Under the pieces are notes generated by a model. That model worked only from the letters and a program-made list of their open reading frames with translations. It was not told where the DNA came from and ran no database searches. A DNA stretch of 64,000 nt from Trametes villosa (taxonomy: Eukaryota; Basidiomycota; Agaricomycetes; Polyporales; Polyporaceae). Positions 1 to 8,929 of the stretch are shown piece after piece (positions within the stretch are counted from its first letter, which is position 1; every line of letters begins with the position of its first letter). A program made the position numbers and the translations under genes. The DNA lies in contig PUDQ02000066.1 of NCBI GenBank assembly GCA_002964805.2, forward strand, positions 1 through 64,000. Direction: 5' to 3'.

Positions 1-3000
1 AAGGCGGTGTGAAATACTGGGTGAATCTTCCATGCCTTTGGGAGTCGGAGTTTCACGGTGGTAGGTCCCATGACTTCGTCGATGACAAAGGGACCTTCTC
101 GTTTTGGTGCGAGTTTCCGGTTGGGATAGGGCAACTTGAGGTTCGTGGATTCGAGGAACACCTTATCTCCCTTCTTGAAGGTCACATTGCCTGCTGCCTG
201 TCTCTTGGCCATAGCGGCGGCGGCCTTTGCGTGGGAGGCGATGGCGTTTTCTCGGAGTTCCTTGAGGTGATTCAATCGTTCTTCCGTGCTGGGATGCTTG
301 GGCTTAGGGTGTACGGTGCCTATAGCTCGTGGTTGATATCCCATCAGAAGTTCGAAGGGGCTTTTCCCAGTGACTGAATGAGTCCGGTGATTGTGCGCGA
401 ATTCAAATTGTGGCAAGAGGGTGCTCCACGTGTCAGGGTAGTTCCCACAATAGATCCGCAGTGCGACTTCGATTTCTTGAATGGTCCGTTCTGATTGTCC
501 GTCGGTTTGAGGGTGGTGAGACGTGCTGAGTGATTGGCCAATCCCGAGGAGTTTATTCATTTCTTGGTATGCGTGTGAGATGAATTGTGGGCCTCGGTCG
601 GATATGATGCGGTCCGGAAGTCCAAATCGGGAGTAAACATCTCTCACGAGAAGATGTGCGGTGTCCATGGCGTTGGTTTCCTTTGTACATTCCAAGAGAA
701 CAATGGCCTTGGATTCGTCGTGGTCGACAACCACTTGGATTGCGTCGAACCCGTTGGATAAAGGGAGCCCGGTGACATAGTCCATGGTTATTGTGCCGAA
801 TGGTCTTGTTGATCCGCTATGTGGAATAGGCATCATTCCGGGTTGAGTGGGATGTGTGTTGACTTTGGCGGTTTGGCATGTTGCGCATCCTTTGACGTAT
901 TGGGTGATGAAGTGTCGCATGCCTGGCCACCAGTATTCTCGGTTGACAAGTTCGAAGGTTTTTTGGATTCCGGGGTGTCCCATGACTGCTGGTTCGTGAT
1001 GTAGGCGGACTACTTCTCGGCGAATATTGTCTTCTGGTGGGACATAGACTTTCCCTTTGAAGAGAATAATGCCGTCGTCCATGCGCCAGTCGGCTTTGGT
1101 TCCAAAAATAGGTTCCTTCTTGAGGTGCCACGCTCCATTGGTTGAGTCCATGACTGATTTGTCACGAGAAGTGGTGCTGCGGATTAATTCTTGGAGGTCC
1201 ACGTGGACTGCCTTGGCGAATAGATCTCCCGGGATCATGGTGACTTCTTCGTTATCGTGGTCTCCCGGGTCGTGGTCCGGTCTTCTGGATAGAGCGTCGG
1301 CTTGGACCAGGCTTTTTCCTGGTAGATGTCTGATGACGTAGTTGAATTCGGATAAGAAGTTGCTCCATCGTGCTTGTCTTCGGTTGAGTTTTCTAGCACT
1401 GCGCCAATATGTCAAGTTCTTGTGGTCTGACAAGATTTCTACGGGTTGTTTGGCGCCCTCGATGTAGTGTCTCCACGTTTCTAGCGCTCGGATGATGGCA
1501 AGAAGTTCGCGGTCGTAGATCTGGTAGTTGCGTTCGGTTTCGGTAAAGGATTTTGATAGATATGCACAGGGGTGCCATATCCCTTCCTCCCCTTTTTGCC
1601 TCAACACCGCCCCGGTGGCGACTTTGGACGCGTCGCACTCGATTTGGAATGGTTTTGATACATCCGGTTGAAGCAAAATAGGCTCCTCGATGAAGCGCTT
1701 CTTGATGTCTTGGAATGCTTGTTCGCATGCGGGGGTCCACTTCCATGGGTTATCCTTCCGAGTTAAGTCGTTCAGGGGTCTTGCTAGGTCGGCGAATCCT
1801 CGTATGAACCTCCGGTAGAAGTTCGCAAATCCTAGGAAGCTTTGGACCTGTTTGACTGTCGTTGGAGTAGGCCAGTCCTTTAGTCCGTCGAGCTTGACTG
1901 GGTCCATTGATACTTGTCCTGGCGACACGATTGCTCCTAGGAATTCTACCCGTTGAACTTCAAACTCGCATTTCTCTGCCTTGAGGTATAGATCGTTGTC
2001 GCGTAGTCGTTCGATTACTAGCCGCGTGTGTTTGCGTAGATCTTCGAGGTTGTCGGAGAAGAGTAGGATGTCGTCCATATAGATTACTAGCCATCCTTCT
2101 GATAGGTAGTCGTGGAAGATGGCGTTCATCATGGTTTGGAAGGTTGCGGGAGCATTGCAGAGTCCAAAGAACATAACTGTTGGTTCGAATAGTCCTCGAG
2201 GGGTTTTGAACGCTGCCTTCCATTGATCGCCTTCCTTGATGCGGACATTGTTGTATCCTGCTCGAACATCGAGTTTGGTGAAGTATTTCGCTCCGCCTAG
2301 CTTGTCAAATAGGTCGGATATGAGTGGTAGAGGTCCTGCGTCCTTGATCGTTCCATCATTGAGGTATCGGTAGTCTTGGACTGGTCGTAGTGAGCCATCC
2401 TTCTTTTTGACGAAGAAGAATGGTGATGCCATTGGTGATTTGGAGGGTCGTATATAACCTTTGGCGAGGTTTTCGTCCACAAACTTGTCGAGTTCTCCTC
2501 GTTCTGCTGGGGATAATGGAATAATCTTGCAGTCGCGGGGTACAAATTCTGCTTTTAGCTTGATGTCATGGTCCCATGGTCTTGTAATGGGCATGCGCTC
2601 CGCGGATTTCTTGTCAAAAACGTCTCGTAGGTCCAACAAATATTCTGGCAGTAGTTCTTCGAGTGTCTTGATCTTTTGCCCTTCGTGCGCCTTGATTGCT
2701 AGATTAGTTGACATTGTTGCTCGTCCGATGGTGAGGTCTTTGGATTGCTGTTTGAGAGAACTCAAGATCGTGTTTGCTTGGACATTCCAGGTGTTGTCGT
2801 CCTCTAGATCTTCCGAGGTTCTCCTGATGAATTGATGGACCCCTTCTGGGTCTGCTGTTGTCGTTCGTGGTAGTCCCCACATTGGGACTCCTGGTGGGGG
2901 GTCGTGATGTTGCTGGTATTCGCGTCGGAGTTGTTGCTTCTTGATAGTCTTCGGGTCAAACTCGAAATGTCCCGAGTCCCAATTGACCTTTGGATTGTAT

Positions 3001-3416
3001 CGTCGGATCCATGGAATGCCTAGGATGGCATCGTCCCGTCCTAGGTCGGCGACGTAGAAGTTTGTGGGTAGTTCGTGTCCGCGGACCACGAAGTTGGATT
3101 CCACTCGGTGGGTGACTTCTCCAATGGTGTTAATACTGTCGTCCGCGTTTCGGAATCGGATTGGTTTTGGTAGTTTGACTGTAGGGAGATTATATTGATT
3201 GACGATGCGACGGTTGAGGATTGTTGCATCCGCGCCTGAGTCGAATAGGGCTCGGATTCCGACGACTTTGGGTCCACACTCAACATATCCGGATAGCAGG
3301 TATGCATTTCTGCGCTGCTGGCCGATAGTTACAAATGAGATGGTGTAGTCCCAGCTACAGGACGAGACGGGCGCCGGGTCCGTTCGTCCTCCTAAAAATC
3401 CAAGCCGTCTTCTTCG
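1..3416 (-). CDS. pol: gypsy pol polyprotein (PR-RT-RNaseH-IN), partial at C-terminus
   Basis: The frame is open from just after a TGA at 3417-3419 to the window edge, about 1138 codons without a stop. Domains in order: aspartic protease with D-S-G at about 3235-3243; reverse transcriptase with Y-M-D-D at 2070-2081; RNase H with an ECDAS motif and an S-D-H-K-N-L motif near 1420; integrase with an H-H-C-C zinc module around 860-990, and catalytic Asp near 780, Asp near 600 (S-D-R-G) and Glu near 490; then a GPY/F-type C-terminal module at about 1-110. It starts in the -1 frame relative to gag and has no AUG of its own near the start, so it is probably made as a Gag-Pol fusion. The RT motif is YMDD rather than the more usual YIDD/YVDD. 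Long ORFs in other frames here are shadows. Confidence 0.93.
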
Positions 3417-3419
3417 TCA
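3392..3419 (-). other. gag-pol junction, probable -1 frameshift at a U-run before the gag stop
   Basis: In the gag frame the last codons are GAT TTT TAG. Sliding back one base gives TTT TTA and enters pol. A tRNA-Phe in the P site can re-pair perfectly on the run of five U (3398-3394). The pol frame has a TGA at 3417-3419, so the shift must occur in the roughly 20 nt between that TGA and the gag TAG. This is not a classical X XXY YYZ heptamer; slippage would occur with the stop codon in the A site. Confidence 0.6.
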
Positions 3420-5227
3420 TCGTTATCTCCTAGGGCTACGACACCGATTTCCATTTCTTCGGCATCGTCCGATTCGTCTTCCTTGATAGCACGTGTCTTG
3501 GTGGTAGGACCTTTCTTCTTGGGGCAGTTCGCTGCACGATGTCCGGGCTCTCGACAGTAGAAGCATTTGTTCTCCTTCAGGAGTTGTTGTCGAGTTTTCG
3601 GATCCATTCGTGTGTTGGTGTTGATTGCGCGAACTTTCGGGTTGTCCCCTCGTTTCTTGAAGTTGGTCTTTAGACCTTGATAGTCGTCCACCTCGCGGTT
3701 TGTCCTCCATCCCCTCTCGATGTGTATAACTCTGTCAATGAGTTCGTGCATCGTGGTGGGAGCGGGGTATATGAGGACGAGTTTGGTGCGGAAGTATTGC
3801 GGTAGCTTGGTCTTGTACAAGGTTTGTTGAGCGTGATTGTCGTTGATTCTTGCTCTGACGCATAAGTCGAAGAACTTCGAGTTGAACTTGAAGAGATCTT
3901 CCTTCGGGTTGTACTTCAGGGTGGCTAGTTCCACTGAAGCCTTGCCCTGAGGGTCTATTTCGCCAAAGACCAGGCGAAAATCGGCAACCCATTGTCTCCA
4001 AGTTCCGAATCCGAGTGGAGCGCCATGCTCGTCTTCTCCATTTGCTGCGTCGACCTTGGCTTCGGCCCACCAATGGGTATCGCCTCGCATGTATGATAGT
4101 GCTGAAACGATCTTTGATGTGTCGTTAGGATAGTCTTGGGGGCGACTGAGGAATAAGAGTTGAAGGTCCGTGAGGAACTCGTTGGCCTTGGAGCGATCTC
4201 CCATGAAGACCTCGGGTTCTTTGACCTTGCTCTTGTGTCCTGGGTTGACTTGTCCTGGAGCGTTGCCTTGTGCGTTTGCTCCTGGTTGTCCACCGCCGTG
4301 TGGTCCTCCTCCGCCTCCTCCTCCTCCTGGTGGTCCGCCGCCTGGTCCTCCGCCGCCTGGTCCTCCGCCTCCTGGTGGTCCTTCTCCTCCTGGAGGTCCT
4401 CCGCCTCGTGCTCTTTCTCCATATGGATCGTCTTCGTCTTCGTCTCCGGATCTGCCTCCTCCTCCTCCACCGTGAGGTTCTCCTCCTGGTGGTCCGCCAC
4501 CTCCTTGAGGGTCGTCGTCATCCCCTGGTGGTTGAGGGGCTTGTGATGTTGTTCCCCGTCCAGCCCTTACGGCCGTCGTGAACGGCGCTGCCGTGCTTGC
4601 TGTCGGAGCAGGTTGCGTGATTGTTGATACTGATGTCATTGTATCCTCGACGCGCTTGAGAGTTTCCGTGAATTCTCGTGCGGGTATTCTGACCCCAATT
4701 GGCGTTGTGGGTCTGATGGTTCGTAGGTTGTCTGGTTCGGGACTGGCTTGTCTTTCTTGAGAAGGGTCTTCTCCGCCGAAGTCTTCTTCTTCTGTGGCTG
4801 GTTCGGATGCAGATGCCGGTGATCGCTCGGGATCACTGATCGGCGTGTTCGGGTTTCTGAGATATTCAACTCCTACCAGAGGAGATGGGGCTGGTGTTTC
4901 TGCGACTGGGGTCCTTGGGGATATTGCGCTTGTCCGTCGATGAGTCGATGGCCTAGGAGAGGGGATAGGAGCTGTCGAAGTGGAAGGTTTGGTTTCGATG
5001 TATTTCTCGCCTTCTCCTGTGGTGACGTTGTCTGTTTTGGAGCAAGCGAAGAACCCTTGTTTGCTGACGACTTTTTTGTTTAGTCGATGAGGACAGGGTT
5101 GGTATTTGCAGAGTTGGAATTCCCTTTCTTTAGGAGCCCAGTGAATGTCTTTATGTGTATTGTCGTTGAAGTAGTGGTCTCTGGTCTTGCAAGGGAGTCG
5201 ATCCTTCGGGATGATTTCTGTGGTCAT
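3392..5227 (-). CDS. gag: gypsy Gag (capsid-nucleocapsid) polyprotein, 611 aa
   Basis: Starts at ATG 5227-5225, the first AUG on the minus strand downstream of the LTR TATA box. The N-terminal third is disordered and Pro/Ser/Glu-rich. A Gly/Pro-rich low-complexity block follows (about residues 235-320). Next comes a retrotransposon Gag capsid-type region (W-rich helices, about residues 325-530), then a C-X2-C-X4-H-X4-C zinc knuckle (C-F-Y-C-R-E-P-G-H-R-A-A-N-C) near residue 570 and an acidic tail. The start context is weak (T at -3, A at +4). The stop TAG (3394-3392) follows a run of five T and overlaps the pol frame. Gag should form the virus-like particle and bind element RNA. Antisense ORFs at 4160-4581 come from the Gly/Pro repeats. 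Confidence 0.92.
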   Translation of the reverse strand: MTTEIIPKDRLPCKTRDHYFNDNTHKDIHWAPKEREFQLCKYQPCPHRLNKKVVSKQGFFACSKTDNVTTGEGEKYIETKPSTSTAPIPSPRPSTHRRTSAISPRTPVAETPAPSPLVGVEYLRNPNTPISDPERSPASASEPATEEEDFGGEDPSQERQASPEPDNLRTIRPTTPIGVRIPAREFTETLKRVEDTMTSVSTITQPAPTASTAAPFTTAVRAGRGTTSQAPQPPGDDDDPQGGGGPPGGEPHGGGGGGRSGDEDEDDPYGERARGGGPPGGEGPPGGGGPGGGGPGGGPPGGGGGGGGPHGGGQPGANAQGNAPGQVNPGHKSKVKEPEVFMGDRSKANEFLTDLQLLFLSRPQDYPNDTSKIVSALSYMRGDTHWWAEAKVDAANGEDEHGAPLGFGTWRQWVADFRLVFGEIDPQGKASVELATLKYNPKEDLFKFNSKFFDLCVRARINDNHAQQTLYKTKLPQYFRTKLVLIYPAPTTMHELIDRVIHIERGWRTNREVDDYQGLKTNFKKRGDNPKVRAINTNTRMDPKTRQQLLKENKCFYCREPGHRAANCPKKKGPTTKTRAIKEDESDDAEEMEIGVVALGDNDDEEDGLDF

Positions 5228-5241
5228 ACACTCGGGTATGA

Positions 5242-6072
5242 CTAGTATTGGGTGTATGGGGTGTGGCTATACACGTTCCTCGTTGCGACCCACTGGAGGT
5301 AGATGTTCTTGGCCGTGAATAGAGCTTGTCCTGAGCTGAGTACGACGGGATAGATTGGGTCCGTAGACTGAAGATTTGTCCACCGACTATGGTTTGCTCG
5401 GATTTCTTCTTCTAGGTAGATCCCAAAGTTGTTGAGAATATAGTCGTTGTCTCGATTAACCGGTGGTTCGCCGCGGAAGATTCGAAGTGCCTCTCGGTAA
5501 TGGAATACAGCGTCTTGTAGATGGCGCGAAATGAGCGGGTCTACTTCTGGCCTGAATTGGATAGGGTCGTGGAAGTATGTTGCTGCGTTGAGCGCGCCAA
5601 TGAGTTGTGATTCGAAGATGCGTGGGTCAAAGGAGAGTTCTTCTTCGTCGTTTGCGGGGTCGGGTGATGATTCCGGTTCTTCGATGACTGAAGGGTCAAC
5701 GTATTCGTCGATTGATCGAGTGAGTTCTTCGTCAGAAAACTGAACGTTCCTGATGTCGAGTTGATCGTAGTTGAAGCCTGGGACGTGCTCTGGACGTTCA
5801 GCGGCCTCTTCGAGGGTCGCGATGGTGTGCGGACGCGGAGGTAGTTCTTGATGGTACCAGTACGGAGATGCTGGTCGGATTGGCTGGGGACTCCACACGT
5901 GAAGTTCTTCTTCCTCGTGGAGAGGACTTGAGAATAGTCCGGAACGGACAGATGTTTCGGATGGTGACGACGTGGTGGGCGAGTTGTGGAGTCGACGGAG
6001 TGGGGCTAGTAACGCTCGGGTTACACGCCTACGAAGTTGAGCCCTTACACCGCTACGAGGTGAGGGATCCAG
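5242..6072 (-). CDS. AUG-less ORF0 upstream of gag, probable CUG start, 276 codons
   Basis: The frame is open from after a TAG (6084-6082) to the TAG at 5244-5242, 14 nt before the gag AUG. It contains no Met codon at all. The fourth codon is CTG (6072-6070) with A at -3 and G at +4, a good context for non-AUG initiation; a GTG at 5898-5896 is a poorer alternative. The product would be acidic, with Pro/Ser-rich N-terminal and helical C-terminal parts; I recognise no domain. The gag frame is shifted against ORF0, and gag is open only from about 5266, so a fusion is less likely than leaky scanning. It could be an accessory protein, or an open leader that is not translated. The absence of any AUG and of stops over 277 codons argues against chance. 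Confidence 0.5.
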   Translation of the reverse strand: MDPSPRSGVRAQLRRRVTRALLAPLRRLHNSPTTSSPSETSVRSGLFSSPLHEEEELHVWSPQPIRPASPYWYHQELPPRPHTIATLEEAAERPEHVPGFNYDQLDIRNVQFSDEELTRSIDEYVDPSVIEEPESSPDPANDEEELSFDPRIFESQLIGALNAATYFHDPIQFRPEVDPLISRHLQDAVFHYREALRIFRGEPPVNRDNDYILNNFGIYLEEEIRANHSRWTNLQSTDPIYPVVLSSGQALFTAKNIYLQWVATRNVYSHTPYTQY

Positions 6073-6226
6073 AGTTTCGATCTAATGTTAAGATAACACT
6101 TGAAGTGGCGTTCGAGCGCACTCAAAGAGTTATAAATAACAAGTAGATTGATGAGTCAAGAGTATTGGTTGTTACAGGATGAAACAGGAGATCGAAACTG
6201 GGGAAAAGAGAGGGAGAGAGGGGGTC

Positions 6227-6234
6227 CTTATATA
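6227..6234 (-). promoter_or_regulatory. TATA box of the retrotransposon LTR
   Basis: TATATAAG on the minus strand, followed by a CT-rich stretch suited to a transcription start about 30-40 nt downstream. It lies between the TGAGTCA array and the ORF0/gag region. Confidence 0.6.
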
Positions 6235-6299
6235 CTGTGGGGGAAGGATCTGCGCAGCAGATCCGCAGTGAAGCGCAGCACTGCTGCAGCACGTCCGCA

Positions 6300-6421
6300 G
6301 TCAGTATGAGTCAGGTCTGAGCTAAGTATAGTACACCGCAGTCAGGATGAGTCATGAGGAGTCAGGACGAGTCATATGGACTAAATATAGGGGCTGAGTC
6401 AGAATGAGTCAGGTCGAGTCA
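6300..6421 (-). promoter_or_regulatory. array of Gcn4/AP-1-type TGAGTCA sites in the LTR
   Basis: Perfect TGAGTCA occurs at 6307-6313, 6348-6354, 6395-6401 and 6405-6411, with one-off versions at 6358-6364, 6368-6374 and 6415-6421; a further perfect site lies at 6152-6158. Four sites are embedded in a 14-bp unit of the form GTCAGNAYGAGTCA (6300, 6341, 6361, 6398). TGA(C/G)TCA is the known binding site of Gcn4/Cpc1/AP-1 bZIP factors, so the element may be switched on by amino-acid starvation or stress. Confidence 0.6.
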
Positions 6422-6447
6422 TTGGCCGTATTAGGAACCGAGGATGA

Positions 6448-6842
6448 AATTGTAACATCGCGCGTGCGCTGCTCCACTTCAGCGACCAGACCGCGTCGGC
6501 TGAACACGAAGCGGACTGGGCCCACTTCGTCAACCGGCTGGAGACGTACGCCCGTCAAGAAGGACTCACGGGCGAGGCGGAGCTGTCCCTTGTTCTCGAT
6601 TGGGCTCAGCGCGAGCACCTGGTGCGTACGCGCGTTCATTTGGCCTCTACCTGTATTGATTGACCATCAGATTCCAGGCGAGTAGACGGCTGCGCACGCG
6701 TCACACTCCGAGCGGTGCTGTCGCACCGGCGCCGGACTCTGCGCCCGGCACACCCGATTCGGACACCGAGGAGGAGGGTTACCTAAGTGACATGCCGTCG
6801 CTCCGTACAGTGGGCGGCTCCGATTCTGAGGACTCTACGTAG
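6448..6842 (+). pseudogene. 3' remnant of a protein-coding gene, two exons, 5' end missing
   Basis: Exon A runs from after a TGA at 6445-6447 to 6621; an intron with GTGCGT donor and CAG acceptor spans 6622-6677; exon B is 6678-6842, ending in TAG. The join keeps phase 0. Exon A encodes a helical stretch with W-A-H-F-V-N-R-L-E-T-Y; exon B encodes an acidic Ser/Asp/Glu-rich tail ending S-E-D-S-T. No start is present, and the frame closes next to the LTR edge, so the gene was probably truncated there by the retrotransposon or by rearrangement. I do not recognise the family. Confidence 0.45.
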
Positions 6843-6907
6843 TGTAGCAATGTATACAACGTCGAATTGAGTCACTTTGCGCTGTTCTATGTTTGTGTGT
6901 ATGTGTG

Positions 6908-7066
6908 CTAACCCGAGGGTTACCCGCCGCGGGTTAATGACCCGTCTAACCCTTGACACCCGGCGCTTAGACCCGTACCCGGGGAACCCGGGGGTCCGCG
7001 GGTTATGCTCGTCGCGGGTAAGGGTGGGGGTTGCCGCGCCGAACCCGGGGGTTTACCCGTGGTGAT
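6908..7066. repeat. ACCCG/CGGGT-rich tract
   Basis: About 160 bp dominated by short units such as TAACCCG, ACCCG, CGGGTTA and CCCGGGGG in both orientations. It begins exactly where the RecQ-like coding sequence loses its frame. It is not a perfect TTAGGG array but has a related C-rich/G-rich character. Confidence 0.5.
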
Positions 7067-8433
7067 CACTACCGGCCGCGTCGGTACACAAAAGCCAGCG
7101 CACTGACCCCGTCCGGAAACGATTCATAATCGTCTCCTTGTAGTTCTCACTGTAGACGGCTGTGTATGGCCACACACTCTCTACCAGGCTAGCGGGTAGA
7201 AGACGGCGGAGGAGCCCGCACGCGACCCGCGTGTCTCGCCGAGTTGCAAAGTAGAAGATTGACTTCGGTAAGTCTTCACTACTGTTCAGCGTCGTGGGGA
7301 GGAATGCGAAGAGGGCGGCGAAGGAGCGGGGTGGGTATTCCATTGGGCGTACCCACTGGGCCAGGTTCGCGCGGTTCGTCCCGAGGTCCAGCCCCCAGAA
7401 TGGGCGCGTCTCCCCGAGGCGTACGGACTTGAAGCAGGTGTTGAATGCGTCGCTCGGTAGGGTGGCGGAGAAGAGGCCCCATGGGATCTCCGTGCCCGTG
7501 ACTATGCGCAGCTGCGCGAGCTCTCCATAGTCTTTACGGAAGAGAGCGGCCCACTGGGCTATGACATGAGCCTCGTCAACTAGGACAGCGACAAGACGCG
7601 AGCGAAAGCCTTCGTCCCGGAACGACCGCTTGAACTCCTCGTTCCGGAGCAGGCACTCAGGCGATGCATAGCATAGGCGAGTCTCCTTGCTCTTGAGAGA
7701 TGCGAACGTCTGCTTATCATTATTGTCTTCGTTGATTGCCAGGGCCTGGACGCGCAGCGTTCGAGGACCGTACGGTGTCGGAGTGACATCAGCCACAGCT
7801 GCGGGGCTACTAGTAGCAGCTGTGCCACCGGCGGCCTCAATCGCGTTGTTCTTCGGTATTGAGGGCGCGGCCCCGCACTCGTTGAAGCGGCGTACCTAGA
7901 AGCGGCCCGTGTACACTTTAATGGTGAGTTCTAGATGCCGCACGAAGCGCACACACCTGGTCATATTGCAGCGCCTTTAGCGGGCACACCACAATAATCA
8001 GCCCTTCACCTCCCGCCAGCTCTGCCGCAATCGCGAGCAGTGCAAACACCATCGACTTGCCGGCCCCCGTCCCTGCGACCACCATCACGTCCTCCCCCTC
8101 CAAAATCCGAAGAGCAGCGCGTACCTGCCATTCCCGAGGCGAGTACCCGAAGATGGCTGCTGCAGCTCCTCGCACTGCATCTTCGCTGACGCGCTTGGGC
8201 AAGCGCGGCCACTCCTTCGGTCGTGCGGCAAGAGGGTGTGTACAGCGAAGAGGTGGCGGCGCCGAGGGTGCATGCAGAGGTGCGAAGAGGGGAGGAGAGG
8301 GAGAAGGCCGCCGGGGGGAAGGAGAGGGCGAGGGTGGCGTGGCCGGACGGCTAGAGTGTGAGCTGCCAGGGGTTTTTCGCCGACGTGGAGTTGCGAGCAG
8401 CAAGCTGTTTGGAGTGCTCGACTGCTGGTACAT
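7053..8433 (-). pseudogene. RecQ-like DEAH helicase, truncated after motif V/VI
   Basis: Exon 1 is 8433-7957, starting at ATG 8433 (a GTG two codons earlier is not needed). A 61-nt intron (7896-7956) follows, and exon 2 is 7895-7053. After a Pro/Ser-rich N-terminus come the helicase motifs: Walker A G-T-G-A-G-K-S, V-L-V-D-E-A-H, S-A-T-L, then L-L-C-T-D-A-A-G. RecQ proteins normally continue here with G-M-G-M-D and a QxxGRAGR motif; instead the frame ends within five codons in the ACCCG-rich tract. At about 439 aa it lacks the end of RecA2 and the RQC region. Related truncated or dispersed RecQ genes are common near fungal chromosome ends; that this is such a copy is inference. An unseen further exon beyond the tract cannot be excluded. 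Confidence 0.7.
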
Positions 8434-8639
8434 ACGCACCCGCTAGTTAGTGGAGAGCTCGAGTGCGGAGCATCCGCCGTCTCGCGCAGGAGGCTGACCG
8501 CCGGCTCTCTTAGACGCCGTATTAGACCAGTCGTTACAAAAATATAAGCACGCTTGATTGATACGGTTCTAATCGAGTTTATCTATCGATCTAATGACTG
8601 GCCACCCCACAGACCCTTATCAAAAGCCGGACTTTGATC

Positions 8640-8665
8640 CAAACCCCTCACACGTGAGGGGTTTG
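8640..8665. repeat. perfect 12-bp inverted repeat with 2-nt loop
   Basis: CAAACCCCTCAC, then AC, then its exact reverse complement. No terminator or gene end is obvious beside it; it may be part of a small mobile element. Confidence 0.7.
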
Positions 8666-8694
8666 TGTCGAACCTAGCTGCGGACTGAAATAAA

Positions 8695-8718
8695 ACTCAC
8701 TCACTCACTCACTCACTC
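8695..8718. repeat. (ACTC)6 microsatellite
   Basis: Six head-to-tail ACTC units directly after an AAATAAAA-like stretch. Confidence 0.9.
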
Positions 8719-8929
8719 AAGTTACATATCGCACTTAGATAGATTGCTTCCGCAGGTCACGTCGGTTCTCCGAGTCCTCTTGCGGGGGGCTGCTCTTCCT
8801 GTGATCACACTGCGCGTTCCTCCTCTGCAAGGCGTTTCCTGCAGCTACAGTTGAACGAACGAGGCCGACCGATCCATAAATACAATTCACAGATGAGACA
8901 GAGCAGGATCAAATATCTAGCACGCGTCG

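Larger units (their letters stand above)
1..6421 (-). mobile_element. Ty3/gypsy LTR retrotransposon, 5' part, left end outside window
   Basis: The element reads right to left: putative 5' LTR (about 6086-6421), an AUG-less ORF0, gag, then pol, which is still open at base 1. The pol order protease, reverse transcriptase, RNase H, integrase is that of Ty3/gypsy. No stop or frame change interrupts gag or the visible pol, so the copy looks young and possibly competent. The 3' end of pol (any chromodomain), the 3' LTR and the target duplication lie left of the window, so LTR identity cannot be checked here. It sits directly beside a truncated gene remnant on its right. Confidence 0.93.
6086..6421 (-). 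repeat. putative 5' LTR of the gypsy element (boundaries provisional)
   Basis: On the minus strand a TG at 6421-6420 and a CA ending near 6086 could bound an LTR of about 336 bp. Within it lie a TATA box and an array of TGAGTCA sites, as expected for U3. The other LTR is outside the window, so the ends and any primer binding site are unproven; I could not identify a convincing tRNA-complementary PBS. Confidence 0.45.
8434..8929. other. gene-free stretch with inverted repeat and microsatellite
   Basis: Intergenic between the RecQ remnant and the AIM9-type gene. It holds the 8640-8665 inverted repeat and the ACTC microsatellite; no coding exon seen. Confidence 0.5.

Noticed and set aside
344..3307. 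Several minus-strand ORFs starting with Met inside pol
   Set aside because: All are out of the pol frame, which itself is open across the whole stretch; they are shadows.
4160..4581. Pro/Leu/Ser-rich ORFs on the plus strand
   Set aside because: Antisense shadows of the Gly/Pro repeat block in gag.
5228..5266. ORF0 and gag joined by frameshift into one long Gag
   Set aside because: The overlap of the two open frames is about 24 nt and has no slippery run; leaky scanning to the gag AUG is simpler. Not excluded.
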